From: an uncultured Phascolarctobacterium sp.
Lineage (GTDB): Bacteria > Bacillota > Negativicutes > Acidaminococcales > Acidaminococcaceae
Direction of reading: 5' to 3'
DNA: 64,000 nt
NCBI GenBank assembly: GCA_905200645.1
Contig: CAJKLD010000001.1
Location: forward strand, 98,495-162,494
Within the stretch, counting starts at the first letter, position 1. Each line of letters begins with the position of its first letter. Positions 16,211 to 24,209 of this stretch are shown in pieces. The notes under the pieces were generated by a model. It was not told the DNA's origin. It was given only the letters and a program-made list of their open reading frames with translations, and made no database searches. Both the position numbers and the translations under genes were made by a program.

Positions 16211-17098
16211 CTGTTAAATACACGAAACGATGGACCGAGTATTGTATCTAACGTCTATATCTATAATCAAGCGCTTTTCTTAGTATCCGACTGTGGAGCA
16301 TTTATGAAGATCTGCATAGAAGAAAATTATTTTTTTGCAGAAATTTACCAGCAGCGAAAGCATAAATAAAGATTACTTGGCTTTAAAAATGAGGAAATTA
16401 GGCGTGGAAGCCAGTAAGAATATGATGGTGACTCTTATATATACTGAAGGCTCACCAATCAATTTGTATTCGTATTTAGAATTTAACATCAATCAAAAGG
16501 TTATTTATCAGTATAACGACGATATTTTATTGATTTTTAACGGTAATAATTTTGATGAAAAGCTTGATAATATAATCAAAATAATGAATAATAAAAAAAC
16601 TAACTATATTATTCTTGGATCTGAGCCTACTAATGATATAGAGGTTTTAAGAGAATACTATAAATTAGCACTTAATTGTATGAATGTGTGCAAAAAACAA
16701 GCTTATGGGGAATATGGAAAATGAATGATTTTCCCTTACATTCAATCTTGTTGGATATAAAAGAAACCAGTCATTACAAATATATCAAGGCTAATGTTTT
16801 ATTTCCTATAATAGATTTCGATAAAGAATACAACGCGGAACTATTAAAATCTTTGTACATGTACAATAATCTTGGAAGTATATCCAAGGCCGCAAAATAT
16901 TTGCAGATACATGTTAACACTTTGCGCTATAGATTAGAAAAAATTTACGATATTACAGGGTTGGATATGAACATCCCTAAGGATAATATACAGCTGGCTT
17001 TTGCTGTTGCCATTGCTGATTTAGAAAATATAACTAACAGTGATTGGAAAAAATGTTATATGGAACGGCATATTGAACGTGGTTACGGTTCTTCTTAG
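16211..17098 (+). pseudogene. PucR/CdaR-type regulator, two frameshifts
   Basis: The C-terminal ~60 residues (NNLGSISKAAKYLQIHVNTL then RYRLEKIYDITG) are the HTH_30 domain of PucR-type activators. They are in a different frame from the preceding 130 residues; the junction is at about 16722 (frame 1 ends YGEYGK, frame 2 continues MNDFPLHSILL). A second frame change lies at the T7 run near 16327-16334, joining ...KICIEENYF to LQKFTSSESINKDYLALKMR. So one regulator gene is split into three frames. It probably controlled the adjacent CoA-transferase/AtoE genes, which are also broken. Confidence 0.65.
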
Positions 17099-17140
17099 TG
17101 AGAGCTTGCTAGCTTAAAGAGAGTTTTAGTTGTTAAATTA

Positions 17141-17178
17141 AGAGAAAATCCTGCTTGCGGCAGGATTTTCTCTTTTTG
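17141..17178 (+). terminator. intrinsic terminator
   Basis: AGAGAAAATCCTGC (17141-17154) and GCAGGATTTTCTCT (17160-17173) form a perfect 14-bp stem followed by TTT. Confidence 0.85.
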
Positions 17179-17248
17179 TGCAGAAATATATAAATTGATT
17201 ACCACATAACTATTATTTTGTTTAAATATATGTGAAGGAGCTGGAAGT

Positions 17249-18619
17249 ATGCAAGTTAGTAATAAAGCGTTTAAAGCTTATGATGTGCGCGGTGTATATC
17301 CTACAGAAGTAAACGAGGAAATGGCTTATCGTGTAGGCAGAATTTTTTCTGCAATGTTTGCCGCCGAAACTGTGGTTGTAGGGCATGATATTCGGCTGAG
17401 CGGCCCTGCTATTGTAGAAGCGCTGACTGATGGACTGCGTCATGGAGGTACCAAAGTAATTGATATTGGCCAGTGCGGTACCGAAATGATTTATTTTGCT
17501 ACTGCTCATCTTAAAGCTGACGGCGGTATTATGGTTACCGCCAGTCATAATCCTAAAGAATATAATGGTATGAAGCTTGTGCGCCGTGATGCTCGGCCAA
17601 TTTCCGCAGACACCGGACTTAAAGAGATAGGTGAAATGGTGGCTTCCGGAGATGGCATGCTGCATCAGCTGGTGCCGGGAAAAACTCTTGGCGCAGTAGA
17701 AAAAATGGACATCATGCCTGCCTATATTGAGCATTTGTTGAGCTATGTAGATTTAAAGGCGTTAAAGCCGATGAAAATTGTAGCTAATCCCGGCAATGGC
17801 GGCGCAGGTCCTGTTCTTAAAGAATTGGCTAAGCATTTGCCTTTTGATTTTATCACTTTAAACGATACTCCCGACGGAACTTTTCCTAACGGTGTGCCTA
17901 ACCCGCTGTTAATGCCTAATCGAGAAGCGACTGCTAAGATAGTGCGTGAAAGCGGAGCTGATTTGGGTATTGCCTGGGACGGCGATTTTGACCGCTGCTT
18001 TTTGTTTGACGAAAAAGCAGAGTTTATTGAAGGCTATTATATTGTAGGCCTTTTGGCGGAGGTTTTCCTGCTCAAGGAGCCGGGTGCGAAGATTATGTTT
18101 GATCCGCGTCTCACTTGGAATACAGAGGATATTTTGCAGCGTGACGGCGGCGTGCCTGTGCGCTGTAAGAGCGGTCATGCTTTTATGAAAGAATGTATGC
18201 GTAATAACGATGTGCTTTACGGCGGCGAAATGAGCGCGCACCATTATTTCCGTGATTTTTCCTGCTGTGACAGCGGTATGATTCCTTGGCTTTTAGTAAC
18301 GGAGCTAATCTGCCGCAGCGGTAAAACCTTGTCCCAGTTGGTGGGCGAGCGTGTGGAAATGTATCCGTGCAGCGGCGAAATTAACCGCAAGGTGAAGGAT
18401 TCTGCTGCGGTTTTGGCAGAACTTGACCAAAAATATGCCGACGGGAAGCAGGACCATTTGGATGGGCTGAGCGTAGCTTATGATAAGTGGCGCTTTAATG
18501 TGCGCGTTTCCAATACGGAGCCTGTAATGCGTTTGAATGTAGAAACTAAAGGCGATAAAGAACTGTTAGCTGCAAAAACAGAGGAGCTGCTTGCTGTTAT
18601 CGGCGGCGAAGAAGCATAA
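17249..18619 (+). CDS. phosphomannomutase/phosphoglucomutase
   Basis: 456-residue alpha-D-phosphohexomutase that interconverts hexose-1- and hexose-6-phosphates for envelope sugar synthesis. Domain 1 has KAYDVRGVYP and the catalytic phosphoserine loop GGIMVTASHNPKEYNGMK; domain 2 the Mg-binding WDGDFDRCFLFD; domain 3 the sugar-binding GGEMSAHHYFRDF; domain 4 the phosphate-binding RVSNTEPVMRLNVE. GEMS with NTEP is typical of enzymes acting on mannose and glucose phosphates (AlgC/ManB-like). It lies 27 bases upstream of galE, consistent with a nucleotide-sugar operon. Confidence 0.9.
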   Translation: MQVSNKAFKAYDVRGVYPTEVNEEMAYRVGRIFSAMFAAETVVVGHDIRLSGPAIVEALTDGLRHGGTKVIDIGQCGTEMIYFATAHLKADGGIMVTASHNPKEYNGMKLVRRDARPISADTGLKEIGEMVASGDGMLHQLVPGKTLGAVEKMDIMPAYIEHLLSYVDLKALKPMKIVANPGNGGAGPVLKELAKHLPFDFITLNDTPDGTFPNGVPNPLLMPNREATAKIVRESGADLGIAWDGDFDRCFLFDEKAEFIEGYYIVGLLAEVFLLKEPGAKIMFDPRLTWNTEDILQRDGGVPVRCKSGHAFMKECMRNNDVLYGGEMSAHHYFRDFSCCDSGMIPWLLVTELICRSGKTLSQLVGERVEMYPCSGEINRKVKDSAAVLAELDQKYADGKQDHLDGLSVAYDKWRFNVRVSNTEPVMRLNVETKGDKELLAAKTEELLAVIGGEEA

Positions 18620-18646
18620 TTTTTGGGAAAGTAAGTGAGGCAATTT

Positions 18647-19636
18647 ATGAATATTCTTGTTACCGGCGGCGCCGGATATATTGGTTCTCATGTAGTGGAG
18701 GAACTGCAAAAAAACGGCTTTACGCCTATTGTCTATGATAATCTTTCTACCGGGCACGAAGCTGCAGTGCCGGAAGATGTGCAGCTGATAGAAGGTGACA
18801 TCCATGATGTGCGTTTTGCAAAGCATATTATGGAGCAGTTTAAAATAGATGCTGTTATTCATTTTGCGGCCAGCAGTCTGGTTGGCGAATCTATGACTAA
18901 TCCTGCTAAATATTATTTTAATAACGTGGAGGGCAGCCTGCATCTTCTAGAAGCTATGCGCGGCGCAGGCGTGGATAGAATTGTATTTTCTTCTACGGCA
19001 GCAGTTTATGGTGAGCCGGAGCAGGTGCCGATTACGGAGGACAGCAAGCTGCTGCCTACCAATGTTTACGGACGTACTAAGCTGATGATAGAAAAAATGC
19101 TGGCTGACTATGATATGGCTTATGATATGCGTTATGTAGCGCTACGGTATTTTAATGCGGCAGGTGCATCTCCCACTCGTGATATTGGCGAGGATCACAG
19201 TCCGGAAAGCCATTTGATTCCTTTGATTTTAAAAACAGCGCAGGGTGTGCGCAAGCAGGTGGCAATTTTTGGCACAGATTATCCGACGGAGGACGGTACC
19301 TGCATTCGCGATTACATTCATGTATGTGATTTGGCGAAGGCACACGTGCTGGCTTTGCAGCATTTATTAAAAGGCGGTAGCAGCCGTGTGTATAATTTGG
19401 GCAGTGAAAACGGTTTCAGCGTGCGCCAAATGATAGATTCTGCCAAAAAGATTACCGCTGTTGATTTTGCGGTAGTGGAAGAGGAACGCCGTGCCGGTGA
19501 TCCGGCAGTGCTTATTGCTTCTTCTGCCAAAATTCGCGAAGAGCTTGGCTGGGTGCCGCAACATAGCAGCGTAGACGAGGTTATTGCTACTGCTTGGAAA
19601 TGGCACAAGGGTCATCCGAACGGTTATAATGGATGA
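18647..19636 (+). CDS. galE: UDP-glucose 4-epimerase
   Basis: 329-residue SDR enzyme that interconverts UDP-glucose and UDP-galactose using bound NAD. NAD loop TGGAGYIGSHVV at the N-terminus, DNLSTGH after strand 2, HFAAS, the catalytic Ser in FSSTAAVYGEP and YxxxK as YGRTKLMIE; RYFNAAGA and CIRDYIHVCDLAKAHVLAL are the GalE-specific substrate motifs. ATG 18647 has AAGTGAGG upstream and is preferred over the in-frame GTG 12 bases earlier. Downstream of the phosphohexomutase. Confidence 0.93.
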   Translation: MNILVTGGAGYIGSHVVEELQKNGFTPIVYDNLSTGHEAAVPEDVQLIEGDIHDVRFAKHIMEQFKIDAVIHFAASSLVGESMTNPAKYYFNNVEGSLHLLEAMRGAGVDRIVFSSTAAVYGEPEQVPITEDSKLLPTNVYGRTKLMIEKMLADYDMAYDMRYVALRYFNAAGASPTRDIGEDHSPESHLIPLILKTAQGVRKQVAIFGTDYPTEDGTCIRDYIHVCDLAKAHVLALQHLLKGGSSRVYNLGSENGFSVRQMIDSAKKITAVDFAVVEEERRAGDPAVLIASSAKIREELGWVPQHSSVDEVIATAWKWHKGHPNGYNG

Positions 19637-19644
19637 AACCTGTC

Positions 19645-19674
19645 TTGACACATACTATTGCTCCGTAGTAAAAT
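19645..19674 (+). promoter_or_regulatory. probable promoter upstream of tRNA-Leu(TAG)
   Basis: TTGACA (19645-19650), 18-base spacer, TAAAAT (19669-19674). It is about 95 bases before the mature tRNA, so a 5' leader would be processed away. Confidence 0.6.
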
Positions 19675-19769
19675 AGTTTCAGTTGTTTTGGCTTATGCTT
19701 TAGAATGGCTGTTTTCAAGTGAACATGGTATTGCTTGCTGAAAATAAGGCATTAAGCAGAATATCTTTT

Positions 19770-19854
19770 GCGAGTGTGGCGGAACTGGCAGACGCACTAG
19801 ACTTAGGATCTAGCGCCTTGCGGCGTGCAGGTTCGATTCCTGTCACTCGCACCA
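19770..19854 (+). tRNA. tRNA-Leu(TAG)
   Basis: Type II tRNA: acceptor GCGAGTG/CACTCGC, anticodon loop CTTAGGA (TAG) on a CTAGA/TCTAG stem, variable arm CGCCTTGCGGCG, T-loop TTCGATT, encoded CCA. Confidence 0.95.
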
Positions 19855-19863
19855 TGCAGATTT

Positions 19864-19897
19864 ATCCATACCTTCTTATGGGGGTATGGATTTTTTG
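19864..19897 (+). terminator. terminator of tRNA-Leu(TAG)
   Basis: ATCCATACC (19864-19872) pairs with GGTATGGAT (19883-19891), then a T run. Confidence 0.85.
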
Positions 19898-19986
19898 TTT
19901 GTAGCTAAAATTTGTTAAATTTGTTATGCTTATTAACAGTTTGGAGAACAGAAGACAAAAGAAGCAGCAGAAGTTTACAAAATTTC

Positions 19987-20015
19987 TTGACAAAAAAATA
20001 TCAATTTGACATAAT
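19987..20015 (+). promoter_or_regulatory. promoter of the ilvN-ilvB operon
   Basis: TTGACA (19987-19992), 17-base spacer, CATAAT (20010-20015). Transcription would begin near 20022, just before the hairpin at 20031. Confidence 0.75.
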
Positions 20016-20030
20016 TTATGAAACAGGCTG

Positions 20031-20066
20031 GCCTCTGTCTGCATAAGCAGACGGGGGCTTTTTTAG
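20031..20066 (+). terminator. hairpin with T-tract in the ilvN leader (possible attenuator)
   Basis: GCCTCTGTCTGC (20031-20042) pairs with GCAGACGGGGGC (20047-20058) using two G-U pairs, followed by TTTTTT and then directly by the AGGAGGG ribosome binding site. It has intrinsic-terminator form but lies inside the leader of its own operon. Confidence 0.6.
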
Positions 20067-20077
20067 GAGGGACAGGT

Positions 20078-20614
20078 ATGGAGCAAATTTTATCGATTGT
20101 TGTACGTAACCAGCCCGGCGTTTTAATGCGTGTTGCCGGGATGTTTTCTCGCAGGGGCTATAATATTGACAGCTTGGCAGTTGGCACTACTCAAAATCCG
20201 GAATTTTCCCGTATGACCGTGACTATGGAGGCGGATGAGCCGACGGTGGTGCAGGTGTGCAAACAGCTGGCAAAGTTGGTAGAGGTGGAGAAGGTGAAGG
20301 TGCTGCCGCCGAAATCAAGCGCTACCCGCAGTATGGTGTTGGTAAAGGTACATGCAGGCGTTAAGCGGATGGAGCTGTTGCAGCTGGCTGAGGTTTTTCG
20401 TGCTCATGCGGTGGATGTTACCGGCGAATCGCTGATTTTTGTTGCAACCGGTGATGAGGGCAAGCTGAAAGCTTTTGTAGATATTATGCGTCCGTATGGT
20501 ATTTCGGAAATGGTGCAGACTGGTTTGGTGGCTTTGGAGCGCGGTGATACTGCTTTGGCGGTAGAAGAATCACGTTTTCAATGGCCGACGGCAGACAATG
20601 CCCGAACAATATGA
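20078..20614 (+). CDS. ilvN: acetolactate synthase small (regulatory) subunit
   Basis: 178-residue regulatory subunit of acetohydroxyacid synthase, which makes acetolactate/acetohydroxybutyrate for valine, leucine and isoleucine. The N-terminal ACT domain is clear: LSIVVRNQPGVLMRVAGMFS, RRGYNIDSLAVG, and SRMTVTM; the C-terminal half (VLVKVHAG ... AEVFRAHAVDVT ... VDIMRPYGISEMVQTG) is the second ACT-like domain. AGGAGG lies 9 bases before ATG 20078. It precedes ilvB by 17 bases; in most bacteria the large-subunit gene comes first. Confidence 0.93.
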   Translation: MEQILSIVVRNQPGVLMRVAGMFSRRGYNIDSLAVGTTQNPEFSRMTVTMEADEPTVVQVCKQLAKLVEVEKVKVLPPKSSATRSMVLVKVHAGVKRMELLQLAEVFRAHAVDVTGESLIFVATGDEGKLKAFVDIMRPYGISEMVQTGLVALERGDTALAVEESRFQWPTADNARTI

Positions 20615-20631
20615 GGAAAGGATGTGAGCCT

Positions 20632-22290
20632 ATGCAGATGACCGGTGCGGAAATTATGGTCAAGGTTTTGGCCGAAGAAGGTGTAACAACTGTTTTTGGC
20701 TATCCAGGCGGAGCAATTCTGCCTTTTTATGATGCGCTGCGGGACAGCTCTATTCAACATATTTTAACCGCTCACGAACAGGGAGCGGCACATGCGGCGG
20801 ATGGCTTTGCCAGAGCCAGCGGTAAGGTGGGCGTGTGCATTGCTACGTCCGGCCCCGGCGCGACCAATTTGGTAACGGGCTTGGCGACTGCGTTTCTTGA
20901 TTCCATTCCCGTAGTGGCAATTACCGGTCAGGTACAGCGCGCCTTGATTGGTCACGACGCTTTTCAGGAAGTAGATATTACGGGCATTACTATGCCTATT
21001 ACGAAGCATAATTTTTTAGTTAAGAAGCCGGAAAATTTGGCGCAGACCTTGCGCTTGGCTTTTCAACTGGCCAAGGAAGGACGCCCCGGACCGGTATTAG
21101 TTGACGTTCCCCGTGATGTGCAGACTGCCGTGCTTGAATATATTCCCGACAAGCTGCGCGAGCTGCCGCCGGTACTGCCGGATGAGGATAGAGTAGCTGC
21201 GGCGGTAGCGGCCATCAATAAGGCTCAACGACCGGTAATGCTGGTTGGCGGCGGTGTTATTAACGCTGACGCCGAATACGACGCTATGCACTTATGCGAA
21301 AAGCTGCGTATTCCGGTTGTCAGTACTTTAATGGGCTTGGGCGCTATCAGTGCTTATCGCAGCTTGTTTTTGGGTATGACCGGCTTGCATGGTCACGAAC
21401 GAGCTAATAATGCCGTTAAAGAGGCCGATTTAATTTTGGCTGTGGGCAGTCGTTTTAACGACCGCGTAACAGGCGAGCGTTCCCGTTACAGCGCGAATAA
21501 AACCATCATTCATCTTGATATTGACCCGGCGGAGCTGGATAAAAATATTGATTCCAGCATTGGTATTACGGGCAATATGAATATGACTTTAAATCTGTTG
21601 GAAAAAGGCAGTGTGCCTCATGATTTATCGGCTTGGTGGGAAAAAATCGCCTCTTGGCCTGGAATGGATGACGATTTTGGCGACGAGGGAGCGCCGCGCT
21701 TTTTTAAAGCCTTGAATCCTGTTATTAAGGGTAAGGATTATATTATTACCACGGATGTAGGCCAGCACCAAATGTGGGCGGCGCAGCATATAAAAATAGA
21801 ATTTGCCCGTCAGCTTATCACCAGTGGCGGCTTAGGCACCATGGGCTTTGGTCTGCCTGCTGCCATGGGCGCGCAGCTGGCGCGTCCCCAAAGCCGCGCC
21901 ATTAGCTTAAGCGGTGACGGCGGCTTTAAAATGACCGGCTCCGAGCTGTTCACCATTGCCAGCAATAAGATTCCCGTAATTGCCATTGTGTTTAATAACA
22001 GCGGTTTGGGCATGATTCGTCAGCTGCAGACAGTGCAGTTTGCAAAACGCTTTACAGCCTGCGAAATGCCGGGCTATGTTGATTTTGTCAAATATGCCGA
22101 AGCCTTTGGTATTCAAGGCGAGCATGTCACTACGCCGGAGGATTTGGCGGCTGCAGTAGCTAAGGCCATGGCAAAGCGCGAGCCTTATGTAATTGAGGTA
22201 ACGCTTGACCCGAAAAATATGGTGCAGCCTATGGTGGCGCCGGGACTTGGCATTAACGATTTTGTTAAATTTAAGGATAAAAACTCATAA
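20632..22290 (+). CDS. ilvB: acetolactate synthase large (catalytic) subunit
   Basis: 552-residue thiamine diphosphate enzyme. The N-terminal PYR domain has GVTTVFGYPGGAILPFYDAL with the catalytic Glu in LTAHEQGAAHAADGFARASG; the central FAD-binding domain contains MLVGGGVINA and GSRFNDRVTG; the C-terminal PP domain has TSGGLGTMGFGLPAAMGA and the ThDP motif GDGGFKMTGSEL with downstream NNSGLGMIRQLQ. The start at 20632 (MQMTGAEIMVKVL) is chosen because it begins the conserved domain and follows the ilvN stop; an upstream in-frame ATG would overlap ilvN. Confidence 0.95.
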   Translation: MQMTGAEIMVKVLAEEGVTTVFGYPGGAILPFYDALRDSSIQHILTAHEQGAAHAADGFARASGKVGVCIATSGPGATNLVTGLATAFLDSIPVVAITGQVQRALIGHDAFQEVDITGITMPITKHNFLVKKPENLAQTLRLAFQLAKEGRPGPVLVDVPRDVQTAVLEYIPDKLRELPPVLPDEDRVAAAVAAINKAQRPVMLVGGGVINADAEYDAMHLCEKLRIPVVSTLMGLGAISAYRSLFLGMTGLHGHERANNAVKEADLILAVGSRFNDRVTGERSRYSANKTIIHLDIDPAELDKNIDSSIGITGNMNMTLNLLEKGSVPHDLSAWWEKIASWPGMDDDFGDEGAPRFFKALNPVIKGKDYIITTDVGQHQMWAAQHIKIEFARQLITSGGLGTMGFGLPAAMGAQLARPQSRAISLSGDGGFKMTGSELFTIASNKIPVIAIVFNNSGLGMIRQLQTVQFAKRFTACEMPGYVDFVKYAEAFGIQGEHVTTPEDLAAAVAKAMAKREPYVIEVTLDPKNMVQPMVAPGLGINDFVKFKDKNS

Positions 22291-22308
22291 TAAGAAAATA
22301 AATTGTCG

Positions 22309-22344
22309 AAGCGAGACTGTAAGCAGTTGCAGTTTCGCTTTTTT
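22309..22344 (+). terminator. terminator of ilvN-ilvB
   Basis: AAGCGAGACTG (22309-22319) pairs with CAGTTTCGCTT (about 22330-22340), followed by TTTT. Confidence 0.75.
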
Positions 22345-22356
22345 ACTTTAAAGCAC

Positions 22357-22385
22357 TTGCTCAAACTAATTAAAGATGTTACAAT
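22357..22385 (+). promoter_or_regulatory. promoter of the polyamine operon
   Basis: TTGCTC (22357-22362), 17-base spacer, TACAAT (22380-22385). Predicted start near 22392 gives a leader of about 325 bases before speA. Confidence 0.6.
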
Positions 22386-22391
22386 AAAATT

Positions 22392-22705
22392 ACATGAATG
22401 CAGGCTGCTTTCATGCAAATATTAGTCCACTATTGTAAAAATAGTTAAGCCCATACGGACAGGCGGGACTGCTGCCGGCGTGGCACTGCCACATTATTGA
22501 TTGAGTTAAAGCTCAAATTTTATAAGGTGATTGCTAGCAATCAAAATCAGTATCACTTGTGAAACGGTCAATAAGAGTAGTAAAAGTATTTGCTTACAAA
22601 CTCTGAAAGTAAGTTGCATCGCGGCTTTCCGCAGGGAAAACGCGTAGTAGGGAATTTATCAAAGACAGGTGATGTTTTGACATACCTGTCTTTATTTTTA
22701 TTTAG
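22392..22705 (+). promoter_or_regulatory. long structured leader of the polyamine operon, candidate riboswitch of unassigned class
   Basis: About 310 transcribed bases without a gene. Visible helices: GTGGC/GCCAC near 22483-22495, the palindrome TGATTGCTAGCAATCA near 22530-22545, CTTAC/GTAAG around 22594-22614, GCGG/CCGC near 22621-22632, and CGCG...CGCG around it. It ends in an intrinsic terminator (22661-22703) placed before the speA ribosome binding site, the layout of transcription-attenuating riboswitches. I could not match it to the lysine, T-box, M-box, cobalamin, SAM, glycine or guanidine consensus. The regulator could also be a protein or leader peptide. Confidence 0.6.
22661..22703 (+). 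terminator. leader terminator before speA
   Basis: AAAGACAGGT (22661-22670) pairs perfectly with ACCTGTCTTT (22684-22693), then ATTTTTATTT. It ends 13 bases before the speA start. Confidence 0.85.
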
Positions 22706-22716
22706 GGAGAAAAATT

Positions 22717-24165
22717 ATGGAGAAACTTTCACAGCTGTCAGCGCCTATTTATGAAGCCTTGGAAGCTTTCCGCAAAAAGCGTGTAGTACCCTTTGACGTT
22801 CCGGGACATAAGCGTGGCCGTGGCAATCCGGAGCTGCGCGAGCTTTTGGGAGAAAAGTGCGTTAATTTGGACGTTAATTCGATGAAGCCGTTGGATAATC
22901 TGTGTCATCCGGTGTCCGTAATTCGAGATGCGGAGCAGCTGGCGGCAGAGGCCTTTGGCGCGGCGCATGCGTTTTTTATGGTAGGCGGAACTACTTCCTC
23001 CGTGCAGAGCATGGTGCTTTCTTCGACTAAGGCGGGAGATAAAATTATTTTGCCGCGTAACGTGCATAAAAGCGTTATCAACGCGCTGGTTTTAAACGGC
23101 GCGATTCCGGTATATATCAATCCGGAGGTAGACAGTAAACTGGGGATTTCCTTGGGCATGGAAATTTCCGAAGTAGAAAAGGCTATTAGAGAAAACCCTG
23201 ACGCTAAAGCGGTTTTGGTAAATAATCCTACCTATTACGGCATTTGCTCGGATTTGCGTTCTATTGTCAAGCTGGCGCATGCGCATAATATGCTGTGCTT
23301 GGTGGATGAAGCGCATGGCACGCATTTTTATTTTGGCCCCAATATGCCGGTTAACGCTATGGCGGCGGGTGCCGACATGGCTTCCGTTTCCATGCACAAA
23401 TCCGGCGGCAGTTTAACCCAAAGTTCCTTGCTCTTGACCGGGCCGAAGGTAAATTGGGAATATGTAAGTCAAATTATCAATCTGACACAAACCACCAGCG
23501 CTTCTTATCTGCTGCTGTCCAGTTTGGATATTTCCCGGCGCAATCTGTATATGCGCGGCGAAAGCTCCTTTAGCAAGGTGGCGGAAATGGCGGAATATGC
23601 ACGCGAGGAAATAAATACGATTGGCGGCTTTTATGCTTATGGCCGCGAGCTGATTAACGGCGGCAGTATTTTTGATTTTGACGTGACTAAGCTGTCTGTT
23701 TATACTCGCGATATCGGTTTGGCAGGCATTGAGGTTTACGATTTGCTGCGCGACGAATACGATATTCAAATTGAGTTTGGCGATATTGCCAATATTTTGG
23801 CGTATGTTTCTATTGGCGACCGTATTCAGGATATTGAAAGGCTGGTTGGCGCGCTGGCGGACATCAAGCGCTTGTATTCCTGCGATCCTTCCAAAATGCT
23901 GAACACGGAATATATTGCGCCGCAGGTTAAGGTTTCTCCTCAGGAGGCTTTTTATGCCAAGGACGAATCTCTGCCCATTGGCGAAACTGCGGGACGTATT
24001 TGCAGTGAATTTGTTATGTGTTATCCGCCGGGAATTCCTATTTTGGCTCCGGGCGAGGTGATTACTCAGGAAATTATCGAGTACATCAATTACGCTAAGG
24101 AAAAAGGCTGCTCCATGCAGGGACCGGAGGATCCGGAAGTAAATAATATCAATGTGCTCGTATAG
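22717..24165 (+). CDS. speA: Orn/Lys/Arg decarboxylase family, probable biosynthetic arginine decarboxylase
   Basis: 482-residue PLP enzyme of the fold type I Orn/Lys/Arg decarboxylase family. VPFDVPGHKRGRGNPEL is the conserved N-terminal motif; MVGGTTSSVQSMVLS the phosphate-binding region; CLVDEAHGTHFYF holds the PLP-pairing Asp; SMHKSGGSLTQ the Schiff-base Lys. Length and the absence of the N-terminal wing domain match the short SpeA/Cad type of Firmicutes. The downstream aguA and aguB genes use agmatine, which supports arginine as substrate; lysine or ornithine cannot be excluded from sequence alone. First gene after the structured leader. Confidence 0.88.
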   Translation: MEKLSQLSAPIYEALEAFRKKRVVPFDVPGHKRGRGNPELRELLGEKCVNLDVNSMKPLDNLCHPVSVIRDAEQLAAEAFGAAHAFFMVGGTTSSVQSMVLSSTKAGDKIILPRNVHKSVINALVLNGAIPVYINPEVDSKLGISLGMEISEVEKAIRENPDAKAVLVNNPTYYGICSDLRSIVKLAHAHNMLCLVDEAHGTHFYFGPNMPVNAMAAGADMASVSMHKSGGSLTQSSLLLTGPKVNWEYVSQIINLTQTTSASYLLLSSLDISRRNLYMRGESSFSKVAEMAEYAREEINTIGGFYAYGRELINGGSIFDFDVTKLSVYTRDIGLAGIEVYDLLRDEYDIQIEFGDIANILAYVSIGDRIQDIERLVGALADIKRLYSCDPSKMLNTEYIAPQVKVSPQEAFYAKDESLPIGETAGRICSEFVMCYPPGIPILAPGEVITQEIIEYINYAKEKGCSMQGPEDPEVNNINVLV

Positions 24166-24209
24166 ATGCGAAAATTTTTATACTTAAATATATAAGGTTG
24201 TGATGGATA

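Noticed and set aside
20018..20078. Leader peptide ORF for ilvN attenuation
   Set aside because: The in-frame ATG at 20018 simply runs into ilvN; it lacks a ribosome binding site and has no cluster of Val, Leu or Ile codons.
22392..22705. Lysine riboswitch, T-box or M-box before speA
   Set aside because: The conserved L-box, TGGNACC-type T-box and M-box core sequences are not present; only a short TAAGGTGATT resembles M-box.
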